Shown: positions 16,348-25,873, counted from the first letter of the stretch. The stretch is DNA of 64,000 nt from Geobacillus sp. 46C-IIa (GCF_014679505.1 NZ_CP061474.1:2800001-2864000), one strand, 5' to 3'. Notes: generated from the sequence alone by a model not told the origin. A program made the numbers and translations.

Positions 16348-16560
16348 ATGGCACGCAACAATAACAATAACCAACTGTTAGTCGCTGGTGCCCAACAAGC
16401 CATCGACCAAATGAAATTCGAGATCGCTCAAGAGTTTGGTGTCAACCTTGGCGCTGATACGACTTCCCGCGCGAACGGTTCGGTCGGCGGTGAAATTACG
16501 AAACGCCTTGTAGCAATGGCCCAACAACAACTCGGCGGCCAATTCGGCAACGTTCAATAA
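16348..16560 (+). CDS. Alpha/beta-type small acid-soluble spore protein
   Basis: A 70-residue alpha/beta SASP, the DNA-coating protein of dormant spores that protects against UV and heat and feeds amino acids at germination. Typical features are the Asn-rich start (ARNNNNN), the germination-protease site region [10 protein letters not shown] (about residues 23-32) and the conserved GGEITKRLV helix near the C-terminus. ATG follows AGAGGAG. Expression in the forespore is implied by the sigma-G-type promoter. The unusually long structured leader is described separately. Confidence 0.96.
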   Translation: MARNNNNNQLLVAGAQQAIDQMKFEIAQEFGVNLGADTTSRANGSVGGEITKRLVAMAQQQLGGQFGNVQ

Positions 16561-16591
16561 CCATTTCACAGACAACTCCATATAGATGGCA

Positions 16592-16624
16592 AAAGCCCCA
16601 GGCGGTCAGCCTGGGGCTCTTTCA
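16592..16624. terminator. Bidirectional terminator, SASP/CNNM gene
   Basis: AGCCCCAGGC/GCCTGGGGCT stem with A-rich and T-rich flanks, between convergent genes. Confidence 0.88.
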
Positions 16625-16632
16625 TCTCGTCG

Positions 16633-17904
16633 TCACATGCCTCCTGCCTGCTCGGCGAGCGGTTGGCTCAAGGAGACGAGCACTTTGCGAATGCGTCGGT
16701 TATCCACTTGGCGGACAGTCAGCGTCAGTGGGCCATACTGCAACGTTTCGCCGACTGCCGGAATGCGCTCAAACATTTCAAAAATCCAGCCGCCTAACGT
16801 ATGTGATTCGCTTTCCGGCACATCGATCTTCATCACTTCACAAAACTCGTCAAGCGGCAGTTCGGCGCTGAATTCAAAGCTATGCTCATCGATTTGGCGC
16901 ACCGTTTTCACCGCTTCATCATGCTCATCCCATATTTCCCCAACGATCTGCTCGATAATATCCTCGAGCGTAATCAAGCCGGCCGTGCCGCCGAACTCAT
17001 CGACGACGATCGCCATATGCACTTTGCTTTTTTGCAGCTCCGGCAGCAGGTCGGATACTTTCATCGATTCAACGACAAACAGCGGCTGGCGCAACAACTC
17101 GCGGATGCGCACATCGCGCTTTTGTACAAGCTCGCTGAAAAAGTCGCTTTCTGACAAAATGCCGATGACATTGTCAATATCCCCTTCATACACCGGAATG
17201 CGAGAGTACCGTTCTTCCAAAAACACGTCGCGGATCTCTTCAATCGGCTGATTCACCTCAACCGCCACCATATCGGCGCGCGGCGTGAAAATTTCTTCGA
17301 CTAAAATTTCATCAAAATCGAGCGAACGTTGAATCAGTTCTTTTTCTTTGTTGTCAATAACCCCTTCTTCTTCACTCAGTTCGACCATCACTTTGATATC
17401 CTCTTCCGTGACAGCCGGCGCGGCAGCCCCGTTGGCGAACCGTCGGGCGATTCGTTCCCTCATGGCTTGGAACAATGCCGTTATGGGCGCCATTAGTTTC
17501 ATCAGCCCGTAGGCGAGGCTGGCATACCGAATCGCGAGCGGTTCTGCCTGCTCTTTCGCCATCGATTTTGGCAAAATTTCACCGAAGACGACGGACAAGA
17601 TCGTCATCACCGCAATCGAGACAAATAACCCCGTCTGTTCCCCAAGCAGTGAAGCAGCGATATGAATAAACAGCGCGACCGCCGTGATGCTCGTCAGACG
17701 GTTGGCAATCGCGAGCGCCAACAACGCGCGATCAAGCTGTTCGATCACCGCCTGCAGACGCTTGTTGTGTGGGCGCTCTCCCGCATAATGCTTTAACCGG
17801 GTTTTGCTTGCCGATGAAAACGCCGCCTCGGCCGAAGCGAACAGTGCGTTGACGAGCAGGAAAAGAAAAAACCAACCGAACAACCTTAACGGCCACTCTT
17901 CCAA
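16633..17904 (-). CDS. CNNM/CBS-domain membrane protein (CorC/HlyC family)
   Basis: A 423-residue protein with the CNNM plan: N-terminal membrane domain of about three helices (residues 8-30, 58-80, 90-115) with the conserved FGEILPKS segment, a paired CBS domain (about 205-325) and a C-terminal CorC_HlyC domain (about 345-415). Members act in Mg2+ or other divalent-cation efflux and homeostasis. A second family member lies at 48.2 kb. The start is ATG (the minus strand reads GGAGTGTGAAG before it, with spacing somewhat longer than usual). Confidence 0.88.
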   Translation of the reverse strand: MEEWPLRLFGWFFLFLLVNALFASAEAAFSSASKTRLKHYAGERPHNKRLQAVIEQLDRALLALAIANRLTSITAVALFIHIAASLLGEQTGLFVSIAVMTILSVVFGEILPKSMAKEQAEPLAIRYASLAYGLMKLMAPITALFQAMRERIARRFANGAAAPAVTEEDIKVMVELSEEEGVIDNKEKELIQRSLDFDEILVEEIFTPRADMVAVEVNQPIEEIRDVFLEERYSRIPVYEGDIDNVIGILSESDFFSELVQKRDVRIRELLRQPLFVVESMKVSDLLPELQKSKVHMAIVVDEFGGTAGLITLEDIIEQIVGEIWDEHDEAVKTVRQIDEHSFEFSAELPLDEFCEVMKIDVPESESHTLGGWIFEMFERIPAVGETLQYGPLTLTVRQVDNRRIRKVLVSLSQPLAEQAGGM

Positions 17905-18116
17905 CGAATCTTCACACTCCTATAGGAACATGACTATGTTATTCATATCCATTTTTTCGCCGAAACATGCCTGTGCATGCAAAGTTTGCTTTACCGGGCG
18001 GAAGCGGCTGCACATGCCACGAGCCGTCGATTTCCGTCCTTCACTTTAAATATAACAAATTTTTTGCCAACTGGCTACAATGGACAGGCTTTGCTTCCAT
18101 ATAAACCCAAAAATAA

Positions 18117-18146
18117 AAACGCGCCGGAGCGCGCCAGCGCGTTTTA
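18117..18146 (-). terminator. Terminator of the 27-aa membrane protein gene
   Basis: AAAACGCGC/GCGCGTTTT arms around a GC-rich loop, then TTTTTATTTTT on the minus strand, overlapping the stop codon of the tiny gene. Confidence 0.8.
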
Positions 18147-18227
18147 GGATTCAAGCCAACAAGATCCGATAAAATACACGAGCACCAACAATGAAGCGAT
18201 GTTCAGCGTAATTGACCACTCAGCCAT
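18144..18227 (-). CDS. 27-residue single-span membrane protein
   Basis: ATG preceded by GGAGGGGAAG, 27 codons, TAA, then a strong terminator that begins at the stop. The peptide has a short polar start (MAEWSITLN), one hydrophobic segment (about residues 10-21, IASLLVLVYFIG) and a Cys-Trp-Leu-Glu-Ser end. Gene architecture (ribosome-binding site, frame and terminator in register) supports expression. I do not recognise a family. It lies between the CNNM gene and thiF, all on the same strand, but appears to be its own unit. Confidence 0.6.
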   Translation of the reverse strand: MAEWSITLNIASLLVLVYFIGSCWLES

Positions 18228-18351
18228 TCATCTTCCCCTCCCGTTTTCATCGTACCATATTGACGGGTGGAAGAAGCGGGAAAAGAAAGAATGCTTTTTG
18301 ACAGTTTAGTGACAGTTGAAAACGAGGGGGCGCCTCTCCTTGCCATTAGCT

Positions 18352-19377
18352 TTACCCTAAATAACGATAATAAATCGTTTTCGCCTCTTGCACGTCTTTC
18401 GTGCCGTGCACGAGCGCACGGCCGTCGCCAAATACAACGAGCCGCTTGTCGCCGAGGGAAACGGAGACGAGATACGGATTGGCTTCGGCTTGAAGCCCTT
18501 GGCGGCGAAACAGCGCCGCTAATTCGTCTAAATCGTACTCACGCCGGCCAGGCGGGCGGATTTGGACGGAATCGCGCCCGCACAACACGGCGGTCTTCGT
18601 CTGCTGTTCATAAGAAAGGAACGGATAGGACGGATGATGGCCGCACGTCGGGCACTCATCGCGTTTCACCGCATCAATGCGAATGGCCGCGTATTCGTTC
18701 GTCCAAAGATCAAACGAGACGAGCTTTCCGCGCAGCGCTGCCCAGTCTTCCACTAAAATTTTCAGCGCTTCAGCCGTTTGATAACTGACGACCATTTGCA
18801 CGGCCGGGCTAATAATACCGGCCGTGTCGCACGTCAAGCCCCCTTGCGGCACCGTTTCAAGCAGGCAGTATAGACAAGGGGTGCGCCCGGGGATGAAGGC
18901 GTAGCTCAAGCCGTAGCTGCCGACGCAAGCGCCGTAAATCCACGGAATGCGGTATTTATAGGCAACGTCATTCATGACCATGCGCGCATCAAAATTGTCA
19001 GTCGCGTCAATCAATAAATGCGGGCGCTGTTCAGCCACAAGCATCTCCAGCTCTTGTGCGCCGGCATCCCCAACAATGGCCTCAATGTTGACCTCGCTGT
19101 TCACTTGTTCGAGTCGTCGCTTGGCAGCGATGGCCTTTGGCAGCCGCTCTTTCGCGTCCGCTTCGCTATACAGCTGCTGGCGCTGCAAATTGCTCCATTC
19201 GACGTAGTCGCGGTCAATGATCGTCAATTTGCCGACCCCGGCGCGCACGAGCGCTTCGGCATTGCCCGTGCCAAGCGCTCCGGCGCCGATTAAGACAACA
19301 TGCTTTTCCCGTATTTTCTTTTGTCCTTCCTCACCGATCGGGGCAAACAATTGCTGTCGGGAATATCGTTCGTTCAA
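18352..19377 (-). CDS. thiF: ThiF, sulfur-carrier adenylyltransferase
   Basis: A 341-residue E1-like enzyme that adenylates the ThiS C-terminus in thiazole synthesis. The nucleotide loop GAGALGTGN is at about residues 32-40; two CxxC pairs (CLYC and CPTC) would bind zinc. A C-terminal extension (about 255-341) carries the MoeZ/MoeB-like tail (VQIRPPGR onward) seen in Bacillus ThiF. Last gene of the thiamine operon, overlapping thiG by four bases. B. subtilis has thiD next; here nothing follows on this strand but the 27-residue gene. Confidence 0.93.
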   Translation of the reverse strand: MNERYSRQQLFAPIGEEGQKKIREKHVVLIGAGALGTGNAEALVRAGVGKLTIIDRDYVEWSNLQRQQLYSEADAKERLPKAIAAKRRLEQVNSEVNIEAIVGDAGAQELEMLVAEQRPHLLIDATDNFDARMVMNDVAYKYRIPWIYGACVGSYGLSYAFIPGRTPCLYCLLETVPQGGLTCDTAGIISPAVQMVVSYQTAEALKILVEDWAALRGKLVSFDLWTNEYAAIRIDAVKRDECPTCGHHPSYPFLSYEQQTKTAVLCGRDSVQIRPPGRREYDLDELAALFRRQGLQAEANPYLVSVSLGDKRLVVFGDGRALVHGTKDVQEAKTIYYRYLG

Positions 19378-20141
19378 ACAACGCTCATTCCTTCCGTTGG
19401 GCTGCTCGCTGACGCGTATCGCTTTTTCGGAATGCGCCCGGCTTCATAGCCAAGCCGGCCCGCTTCAATCGCCAGCTTCATCGCTTTTGCCATTTTCACC
19501 GGATCAGCTGCGCTAGAAACGGCGGTGTTCAGCAACACCCCATCCGCTCCTAATTCCATCGCCAGCGCCGCATCCGCCGGCCCGCCGATGCCGGCATCGA
19601 CAATGACCGGCACGGTCGCCTGCTCGATAATGAAGCGCAAATTGAGCGGATTCACGATGCCTTGTCCTGACCCGATGGGCGATGCTCCCGGCATGACCGC
19701 ATGGCAGCCAAGCTCCTGCAGCCGTCTCGCCAACACAACATCATCGGACGTATACGGCAACACGATAAACCCTTCCTCAAGGAGCATTTCCGCTGCCTTT
19801 AACGTTTCAACCGGGTCCGGGAGCAGCGTTTTATCGCAGCCGATCACTTCTACCTTAATCATATCACATAACCCGGACGCTTTCGCCAACCGAGCAATGC
19901 GCACCGCCTCTTCGGCTGTTTTCGCCCCGGCGGTGTTCGGCAGCAGCTTATATTTGCTTAAGTCCAGCTGTTCTAAAAAGTTCGGCTGCTCTGGAGAGAA
20001 AATATTCATCCGCCGGACGGCAAACGTCAAAATTTCTGCACCTGATGCTTCTACTGCCTTTTTTTGTACATCCAAATTTGGATACTTGCCTGTGCCAAGC
20101 AACAGCCGCGAAGAAAATTCATATGGACCGATTTTCAACAT
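19374..20141 (-). CDS. thiG: ThiG, thiazole synthase
   Basis: A 255-residue TIM-barrel enzyme that builds the thiazole phosphate of thiamine from deoxyxylulose phosphate, dehydroglycine and ThiS thiocarboxylate. Family motifs seen: LLGTGKYP (about 15-22), the Schiff-base Lys in MIKVEVIG (about 94-101), [12 protein letters not shown] phosphate loop (about 146-157), and [11 protein letters not shown] (about 182-192). Start ATG one base after the thiS stop. Confidence 0.96.
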   Translation of the reverse strand: MLKIGPYEFSSRLLLGTGKYPNLDVQKKAVEASGAEILTFAVRRMNIFSPEQPNFLEQLDLSKYKLLPNTAGAKTAEEAVRIARLAKASGLCDMIKVEVIGCDKTLLPDPVETLKAAEMLLEEGFIVLPYTSDDVVLARRLQELGCHAVMPGASPIGSGQGIVNPLNLRFIIEQATVPVIVDAGIGGPADAALAMELGADGVLLNTAVSSAADPVKMAKAMKLAIEAGRLGYEAGRIPKKRYASASSPTEGMSVV

Positions 20142-20142
20142 C

Positions 20143-20346
20143 TCAACCGCCTCCTACAAAATGAACGATTTCGACGCGATCGCCGTTCGCGAGCGCCGTT
20201 ATTCCATACTCATGCTTTTGAATAATGCGGACGTTGACTTCCACAATGGCCAGTTTATTGTCAAGCCGGAAATGAGAAAGCAAATCGCTCACCGTTTTGA
20301 CTTCATCGGGCACCGTAACGGTCTCCCCGTTAATGATCAACGTCAT
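20143..20346 (-). CDS. thiS: ThiS, sulfur carrier protein
   Basis: A 67-residue ubiquitin-fold carrier ending in the required Gly-Gly (HFVGGG), the site adenylated by ThiF and converted to thiocarboxylate. It overlaps thiO by four bases and precedes thiG by one, so translation of the block is coupled. Confidence 0.95.
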   Translation of the reverse strand: MTLIINGETVTVPDEVKTVSDLLSHFRLDNKLAIVEVNVRIIQKHEYGITALANGDRVEIVHFVGGG

Positions 20347-21482
20347 TCGATCCCCACCTTTTCTTCTGTATGGCGCGTCAACGAAAACGGCGACAAATCA
20401 ACTCCCAGCTCTTTTCGCTCGACTAAGTCCGCCATTAGACGCCCCGTAATTGCGCTAAGCAAAATCCCGTTTCGGTAATGGCCGGCAGCGACAAACAAAC
20501 CGCGCCGTTCCGGATGTTCGCCGATGTATGGCAAGCCGTCTTTCGTCTGCGGGCGGATGCCGCTCCATGCCCTTAGCCATTCCGCCTGTTGAACGTCCGA
20601 AAGCAGGCGGGCAGCGCGGTGAAGCAAACTCATCACTCCGCCGGCGGACACGCGCCGGTCGTATGTGCCCGGAGTGGATGTCGCACCAATCAGCAACTGG
20701 CTGCCCCACTTCGGTACGATGTAGCAGCCGCTTTTCGCAAACACGGTCGTCTGCAACAGCGGAACCGGCGTGCGCACCATGACGCACTCCCCTTTGACCG
20801 GGTATACGGAAAGAGAAAGCCCAAGCAGTGCACCAAGCCGCGACGCCCAAGCGCCCGTGGCAATGACGACCGCCCCAGCGGCAAACGTTCCGCTCGTTGT
20901 CTCAACGAGATGGCTGCCGGCGTCGGAACGAATGTTTACCACTTCTGTATGCTCATATAAGCAGGCGCCAGCTGATGCGGCAGCGTGAGCGAGAGCGCTG
21001 GCCAAATCCGGAGCGCTCACTTGTCCGTCTCTTTCAATATACATGGCACCAACAATCGCTTCCGTTGAGAGGCGCGGCTCCATCTCAAGCGCTTCCTCCT
21101 TCGTCAGCCAGCGCACCGGCTGGTCGGTCGCACGCCAAAATGCATAATGGCGGCGAAGCTCATCCGCCTCTTCGTCCGTTGTCGCTATTTTGATCATCCC
21201 GTTTTCAACAAGACCGATGTCAATCCCGGTTCGCCCCTTCAACTCTTCCGCCAAGGACGGCATGAGGGCTCTGCTTTTTAAGGCGAGCGGCACGAGCGGG
21301 CTTGGCGCGGAAAACTCCGATTGTGCTCCGAGCATACCAGCGGCCGCGCTCGACGCCTCGGCGCCCATCGTTCCTTTTTCCAAAATCGCGACGCGGTGCT
21401 GCCGCTTGGCAAGCTCGAAGGCAACCGCCGCCCCGATCACCCCGCCGCCGACAATCGCGACGTCATAATGATGTATCGTCAT
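20343..21482 (-). CDS. thiO: ThiO, glycine oxidase
   Basis: A 379-residue FAD enzyme that oxidises glycine to dehydroglycine (iminoacetate) for ThiG in aerobic bacilli. The FAD loop VAIVGGGVIGAAVA is at about residues 8-21; the DAO-type C-terminus contains WSGIRPQTKDGLPYIG. Overlaps tenI and thiS by four bases each. Confidence 0.95.
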   Translation of the reverse strand: MTIHHYDVAIVGGGVIGAAVAFELAKRQHRVAILEKGTMGAEASSAAAGMLGAQSEFSAPSPLVPLALKSRALMPSLAEELKGRTGIDIGLVENGMIKIATTDEEADELRRHYAFWRATDQPVRWLTKEEALEMEPRLSTEAIVGAMYIERDGQVSAPDLASALAHAAASAGACLYEHTEVVNIRSDAGSHLVETTSGTFAAGAVVIATGAWASRLGALLGLSLSVYPVKGECVMVRTPVPLLQTTVFAKSGCYIVPKWGSQLLIGATSTPGTYDRRVSAGGVMSLLHRAARLLSDVQQAEWLRAWSGIRPQTKDGLPYIGEHPERRGLFVAAGHYRNGILLSAITGRLMADLVERKELGVDLSPFSLTRHTEEKVGIE

Positions 21483-22090
21483 GTGATCCTCTCCCCTTTA
21501 ACCAATTCAGCAAGCCGTTTCGCCTCGCCGACCGGATCCGCTGCGAAAAAGACAGCCGACAACACCGCCACTCCCGCCGCACCTGCTTCTAACGCTTGGC
21601 GGGCATTGCCGGCATGGATGCCGCCGATGGCAATGACGGGAATATGTACAGCAGCGGCTATTTCTTTGAGCGAGTCCACGCCGCGCGGCGGCAACCCGGG
21701 CTTGCTGCTGCTTGGAAAAACATGGCCGAATAAACAAAAGTGGGCCCCGTCTTCTTCCGCCTGCCTCGCCTCCGCCAGTTCATGCACCGAGCAGCCGACT
21801 GCCAAACTAGGGAACGAACGGCGGACAGCGCGCACCGGCAGGCTATGATAGGCGAGTTGCACGCCGTGGACGCCGTACACAGCGGCAACATCGACCCGGT
21901 CGTTGACGATGATTTTTTTTGGCGGCACTCCGGCGCGAAGCAGCGCGGTGACAAACGCGGCAACCTCGCGCGCCGTTTTCTCTTTTTCACGAATATGAAT
22001 GGCGTCGGCGTACGGATGGATGTGCTGACAAATGGCAGCGAACTCATCGGCCGCCTGCCGACCGGTCGAAACGAAATGAAGCATTCCCAT
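21479..22090 (-). CDS. tenI: TenI, thiazole tautomerase
   Basis: A 203-residue TIM-barrel protein of the ThiE/TenI family. In B. subtilis TenI aromatises the thiazole product and is not a thiamine phosphate synthase; gene order (after tenA, before thiO) and length fit TenI. Phosphate-loop features HVFPSSSKPG and GGIHAGN are present. I choose the ATG at 22090, preceded by AAAGGGA; longer in-frame starts run into the 3' end of ykoC. Confidence 0.9.
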   Translation of the reverse strand: MGMLHFVSTGRQAADEFAAICQHIHPYADAIHIREKEKTAREVAAFVTALLRAGVPPKKIIVNDRVDVAAVYGVHGVQLAYHSLPVRAVRRSFPSLAVGCSVHELAEARQAEEDGAHFCLFGHVFPSSSKPGLPPRGVDSLKEIAAAVHIPVIAIGGIHAGNARQALEAGAAGVAVLSAVFFAADPVGEAKRLAELVKGERIT

Positions 22091-22106
22091 CGCGATCCCT
22101 TTCTTT

Positions 22107-22889
22107 CTACCGTACATCGTTGATCGAAAGATACGGATAATGAATGCCGACATAATAAGAAGCAAACGACAACATGGCAAACAAAACAACAAACAATACA
22201 TCGTATTTGCTAAACCCGATTTCATAGTAAAACGTGCGCGGACCGCTGCCGGAAAATTGTTTCGCCTCCATCGCCACCGCGATGCGCTGGGCGCGGCGGA
22301 TGCTTTGCGACAAAAGCGGGATGGCATAGCGCTTCACCTTGCTAAGCCCGCCGCGGTTTGGGACGCCGCGCACCTTCAAAGCATAGTGCACAGTTTGAAA
22401 CTCCTCCATCATCATCGGCAGCAAACGGACGGCCGCTAAAAAGCTGTACGCATATTTCGGCTTGAGCTTCAGCTGCTGCATAAGCGAATAAAACAGGTGC
22501 ACCGGCCGGGTCGTCAAGGAAAAAATCAATCCCAACAGCCCGAGCGCCAAAGCGCGGAATCCAAGATGCACGCCGCGCCAAAAGCTCTCTTCCGTAACAT
22601 GGATGAGCCCCCAGCGAAACCATGTCGTCGTTCCCTCACCAAACATCATCATCGATGAGGCGGTGGAAACAAAGATGAGAAAGAACGGCAAAAACAGCCA
22701 AGCAAGCACCTTCGCCGGATAGCCGGTCGCAAAGCAAAACAAAACAAAAAGGGCGAGAGAAAAATTGATGAGGACGTTCGGATTATGCATAAACAAAACG
22801 GCAAAAAAGAGAACAACGAGCACGATCAACTTCAAGCTCGGGTTCGTCTCATGAAGCCATGTCTCGCGGCGATGAATCTCCCATGTCAC
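22107..22889 (-). CDS. ykoC: ECF transporter T component (YkoC)
   Basis: A 260-residue energy-coupling-factor T protein with about five membrane helices and the cytoplasmic coupling helices carrying Ala-Arg-Gly-type motifs (ALKVRGVPNRG and SIRRAQRIAVAMEAK). Works with YkoD (ATPase) and YkoE (substrate binding) to import a thiamine precursor, probably hydroxymethylpyrimidine. Start overlaps ykoD by four bases. Confidence 0.92.
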   Translation of the reverse strand: MTWEIHRRETWLHETNPSLKLIVLVVLFFAVLFMHNPNVLINFSLALFVLFCFATGYPAKVLAWLFLPFFLIFVSTASSMMMFGEGTTTWFRWGLIHVTEESFWRGVHLGFRALALGLLGLIFSLTTRPVHLFYSLMQQLKLKPKYAYSFLAAVRLLPMMMEEFQTVHYALKVRGVPNRGGLSKVKRYAIPLLSQSIRRAQRIAVAMEAKQFSGSGPRTFYYEIGFSKYDVLFVVLFAMLSFASYYVGIHYPYLSINDVR

Positions 22890-24343
22890 CGTCCCGCTCC
22901 CCCTTCGGCGAGCGCCAGCCGCCCGACGCCTAACCGCTCATCCCGGACAAGCGCTCCGTCTTCAATCACCCAACGCCTCGTCGCAAAGCGGCGGACGATT
23001 TGTTCATCGTGAGTGACCATCACAATCGCTGCCCCTTGTTCACGATACGACTCGAGCATTTCGAGCAAAGCGAACGTACTTTTCGCATCCTGTCCAAATG
23101 TCGGTTCATCAAGCAAAAAGAGGCGTTGGCCGGCAACGATTGAAGCAGCCACGCTCAATCGCCGCTTTTGGCCGACTGACAGCTGGTACGGATGCATATC
23201 TTGCTGCTTGGCAAGGTCAAATTCGCGCAAAAGACGGGCGACCGTTTCTTCCGTTTCCTCGGTTGAACGCCCCTCGAGCCGGAGCGAATAGGCGAGCTCA
23301 TCGCGCACGGAATGAGTGACGAACTGAAACTCCGGATTTTGAAACACAAAAGCGATGTAACAGTGCAACGGCTGCCGCTGCTTGACATCCTCCCCTAACA
23401 GCCGATAGTCTCCTTGTGTACGGATCAGCTGCATGAGTGCGTGCAAAAGCGTGCTTTTGCCGGCGCCGTTTCGTCCGGTGACGGCAATCCATTCGCCTGC
23501 CCGCACCGTCGTTTCAGGGACGTTGATTTTCACTTCCCGGTTGCGAAAGCCGCGAAAATCGCGGAGGCAAAGGAGTTCCTCTCCTTCCCACCACTTCCGC
23601 CGCTGCGCCCTCCGGTCATATTCCTCCCAAACGCCCGGATGCCAAATGCCTTCGGCGCTCATGACATCTTTATATTCAGAAAATATTTTCCCCGCCTTTC
23701 CGTCAGCCATCACTTGCCCATCGCGGCCGAGCAGGACAATCCGGTCGACAAAGTCAAGGACATGATCGATTTTATGTTCGACGATGATGACCGTTTTGTC
23801 GCGGCCCACCTTCTTGACCGTTTGCCACACCGCCTTCGTCCCTTCCTCATCAAGCAGCGCGGTCGGCTCATCCAAAAACAGGACGTCCGGCTCAAGTGCG
23901 AGTACAGATGCGAGCGCCAGCCGCTGTTTCATCCCGCCGGAGAGAGTATGAATATCCGTATGCGGCGCGATTGCCAAGCCGACTTGATCCAACAGCGCGC
24001 GGATGCGGGCGGGCATCTCCTCGCGCGGCACACCTCTATTTTCAAGAGCAAACGCGATTTCCTCATCGGCGTACGGCATGCAAAATTGCGCATCCGGGTC
24101 TTGAAACACACAGCCCCACCGTTTGGGCAGCTCGAGATGCTCCGCCTTCATCGGCACATCGATCGAATTCGGAATGATGCCGGCCATCACTTGCAGCAAC
24201 GTCGATTTGCCGCATCCCGATGGGCCGAGGAGGAGCACTTTCTCCCCGGCGGCAATCGACAGCGAGAAGTCGCGAAACAGCAGCTCATGATGTCCGGGGA
24301 ATTTGAGGCGCAGTTGATCGATCGCAATCACATGTCTCATCAT
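22886..24343 (-). CDS. ykoD: ECF transporter double ATPase (YkoD)
   Basis: A 485-residue fusion of two ABC ATPase domains. Domain 1: Walker A GPSGCGKST, signature LSGGMKQR, Walker B VLFLDEPTALLD. Domain 2: Walker A GRNGAGKST, signature LSVGQKRR, Walker B LFLLDEPTFGQD. The two-in-one arrangement is that of YkoD, supplying both EcfA and EcfA' for YkoE and YkoC. It follows ykoE by 12 bases. A start one codon later (second ATG) is equally possible. Confidence 0.93.
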   Translation of the reverse strand: MMRHVIAIDQLRLKFPGHHELLFRDFSLSIAAGEKVLLLGPSGCGKSTLLQVMAGIIPNSIDVPMKAEHLELPKRWGCVFQDPDAQFCMPYADEEIAFALENRGVPREEMPARIRALLDQVGLAIAPHTDIHTLSGGMKQRLALASVLALEPDVLFLDEPTALLDEEGTKAVWQTVKKVGRDKTVIIVEHKIDHVLDFVDRIVLLGRDGQVMADGKAGKIFSEYKDVMSAEGIWHPGVWEEYDRRAQRRKWWEGEELLCLRDFRGFRNREVKINVPETTVRAGEWIAVTGRNGAGKSTLLHALMQLIRTQGDYRLLGEDVKQRQPLHCYIAFVFQNPEFQFVTHSVRDELAYSLRLEGRSTEETEETVARLLREFDLAKQQDMHPYQLSVGQKRRLSVAASIVAGQRLFLLDEPTFGQDAKSTFALLEMLESYREQGAAIVMVTHDEQIVRRFATRRWVIEDGALVRDERLGVGRLALAEGGAGR

Positions 24344-24355
24344 TTCCCCGCCGCC

Positions 24356-24946
24356 TCACCGGTTAAGCGCATCATAATCTTCCTTTGAAGCCGGCCGCCA
24401 CATTTGCGTCACCCCGGTTTTCTCAAGCGCCTTGGCCAACGAGACAGCGAACACGCCGGCAATGAGGATGGCGCCGGCAAAGCGCGCCAGCAAAAAAAGC
24501 GCCATGTTCCAAGGGGTCAACGCCTCAATGTAGCCTTTGTAAAAGTCCATGATGAGCGAACCGACCGTCGCGCCGACCGCGCTTAGCGATACGACGAGCA
24601 CATCAAACCGTCGATAGCGGAACGCCGCAAACACGAGCTCGGCAAACAGCCCTTGAATGAATCCATAAATGAGCACTTCAAGCCCCCATTGCGACCCCAT
24701 GATCAGCTCGCCGGACGAAGCCGCCATTTCGGCAAGCAACGCCACCCCCGGCTTGCGGATGAGCAAATAGGCGAGCGAAGAAGCGATAAACCACATGCCG
24801 TAAATCAATTGGTCCGCATGAAACCCGAACACTTTCACCACTTCATATAATGGCCCCCATACTTTGTAAATGACGCCAAACACGACCGCAATCACAATCG
24901 TCGTCAAAATGTCTGCCAACTTCAATCCTTTGGTTGTCTTCTCCAT
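24356..24946 (-). CDS. ykoE: ECF transporter S component (YkoE)
   Basis: A 196-residue membrane protein with about five or six helices, the YkoE type of substrate-binding subunit for thiamine or its pyrimidine precursor. The position under a TPP riboswitch supports this. The partner gene ykoF of B. subtilis, which binds the pyrimidine, is absent from this operon. ATG start after GGAGAGG. Confidence 0.92.
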   Translation of the reverse strand: MEKTTKGLKLADILTTIVIAVVFGVIYKVWGPLYEVVKVFGFHADQLIYGMWFIASSLAYLLIRKPGVALLAEMAASSGELIMGSQWGLEVLIYGFIQGLFAELVFAAFRYRRFDVLVVSLSAVGATVGSLIMDFYKGYIEALTPWNMALFLLARFAGAILIAGVFAVSLAKALEKTGVTQMWRPASKEDYDALNR

Positions 24947-24979
24947 CGCATACCTCTCCTTCCATGATTAAACCGTACG

Positions 24980-25663
24980 TCACTCGTTCACCGCCAGCCT
25001 GACGGACCGCCATCGTTCGAGCCGGTACGCCATGTCCCAAAACTCATACTCATATTCGCTGCTGATCAAGAAATGCTGCTCCATCCGCCGCCGATCCTCT
25101 TCTGTGACAGCGGCAGCGATGACATCAAGCCGGGCGATCTGCTCTTCGACAAGCGAACGGAACCAATCAGAACTGTATGCACCGATCCATTTTTCGTAAA
25201 TCGGGTCATTCGGTTGGCACGTTTTCAATCGTTCGCCAATTTCATAGTACAGCCAATAGCAAGGCAAAATGGCAGCGATGACGTCCCCTAAGTGTCCTTC
25301 GTACGCAGCACGGTACATATGAGAAGTATAGGCGTACGCCGTCGGTGCGGGAACAAATGCTGCCTGCTCCTCTTCTGTAATGTTGAGCAGCTCGGCGAAC
25401 GTTTCATGCAGCGACAACTCCGCCTCGCATGTGCTTTGCGCATGATGCGCCAACCGAGCGGTCGAGGCCAAATCCGGCGCCTTTGCCGCCCCGATCGCCT
25501 GCACGCGGGCGAAATGGCGCAAGTAATACGCATCTTGCATCACATAATAGCGAAATTTTTCGCGCTCGAGCGTTCCTTGGCCGAGCTCTTGAACGAACGG
25601 ATGACGAAAACTCGCCTGCCAGATCGGGTCGGCGGCTTCGCGCACTCGCTTGGCAAAGGACAT
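24980..25663 (-). CDS. tenA: TenA, aminopyrimidine aminohydrolase (thiaminase II)
   Basis: A 227-residue all-helical salvage enzyme that hydrolyses aminomethyl-aminomethylpyrimidine, from degraded thiamine, to the usable hydroxymethylpyrimidine. The catalytic Cys lies in ILPCYWLYYEIG and the acidic partner in the C-terminal YEFWDMAYRLE segment. First gene of the operon, behind the TPP riboswitch. Its pairing with YkoEDC suggests uptake and salvage come first and thiazole synthesis second in this operon. Confidence 0.95.
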   Translation of the reverse strand: MSFAKRVREAADPIWQASFRHPFVQELGQGTLEREKFRYYVMQDAYYLRHFARVQAIGAAKAPDLASTARLAHHAQSTCEAELSLHETFAELLNITEEEQAAFVPAPTAYAYTSHMYRAAYEGHLGDVIAAILPCYWLYYEIGERLKTCQPNDPIYEKWIGAYSSDWFRSLVEEQIARLDVIAAAVTEEDRRRMEQHFLISSEYEYEFWDMAYRLERWRSVRLAVNE

Positions 25664-25691
25664 CCTTCCTCCCCCCTTTTTCGCAAAATAA

Positions 25692-25733
25692 AAACGCCGC
25701 TTCCTTTACCGACTAGCGTAAAGAAAGCGGCGT
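25692..25733 (-). terminator. Attenuator terminator of the TPP riboswitch
   Basis: Stem CGCCGCTTTCTTTAC/GTAAAGGAAGCGGCG (one mismatch) with TTTTTATTTT, between aptamer and tenA; expected to form when TPP is bound. Confidence 0.85.
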
Positions 25734-25776
25734 GAGCCTACAATTTCGCAAGGCAAAGCCATCGTCGCCTATGCAT

Positions 25777-25873
25777 AGCTCCTCTCCACTTCCCTACGCT
25801 GGTATTACCCAGATCAGGTGCTAAGGGTCTCAAAGGCACACTTTGATCTCAGCCTTTCTAAAGGCCCCCCTAG
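25777..25873 (-). promoter_or_regulatory. TPP (THI box) riboswitch
   Basis: The minus strand carries the family signature: GGCTGAGATC in the pyrimidine-binding arm, ACCTGATCTGGGTAATACC in the pyrophosphate arm, then AGCGTAGGGAAGTGG closing the aptamer. It precedes a terminator hairpin and the nine-gene thiamine operon, giving transcriptional repression by thiamine pyrophosphate. Confidence 0.97.

Noticed and set aside
16148..16381. A 77-codon frame through the SASP leader
   Set aside because: It starts upstream of the likely transcript start, has no ribosome-binding site and runs into the SASP gene in another frame.
23414..24388. Long plus-strand frame antisense to ykoD
   Set aside because: The minus-strand protein has all ATPase motifs; the opposite frame is a by-product of codon bias and has no start signals.
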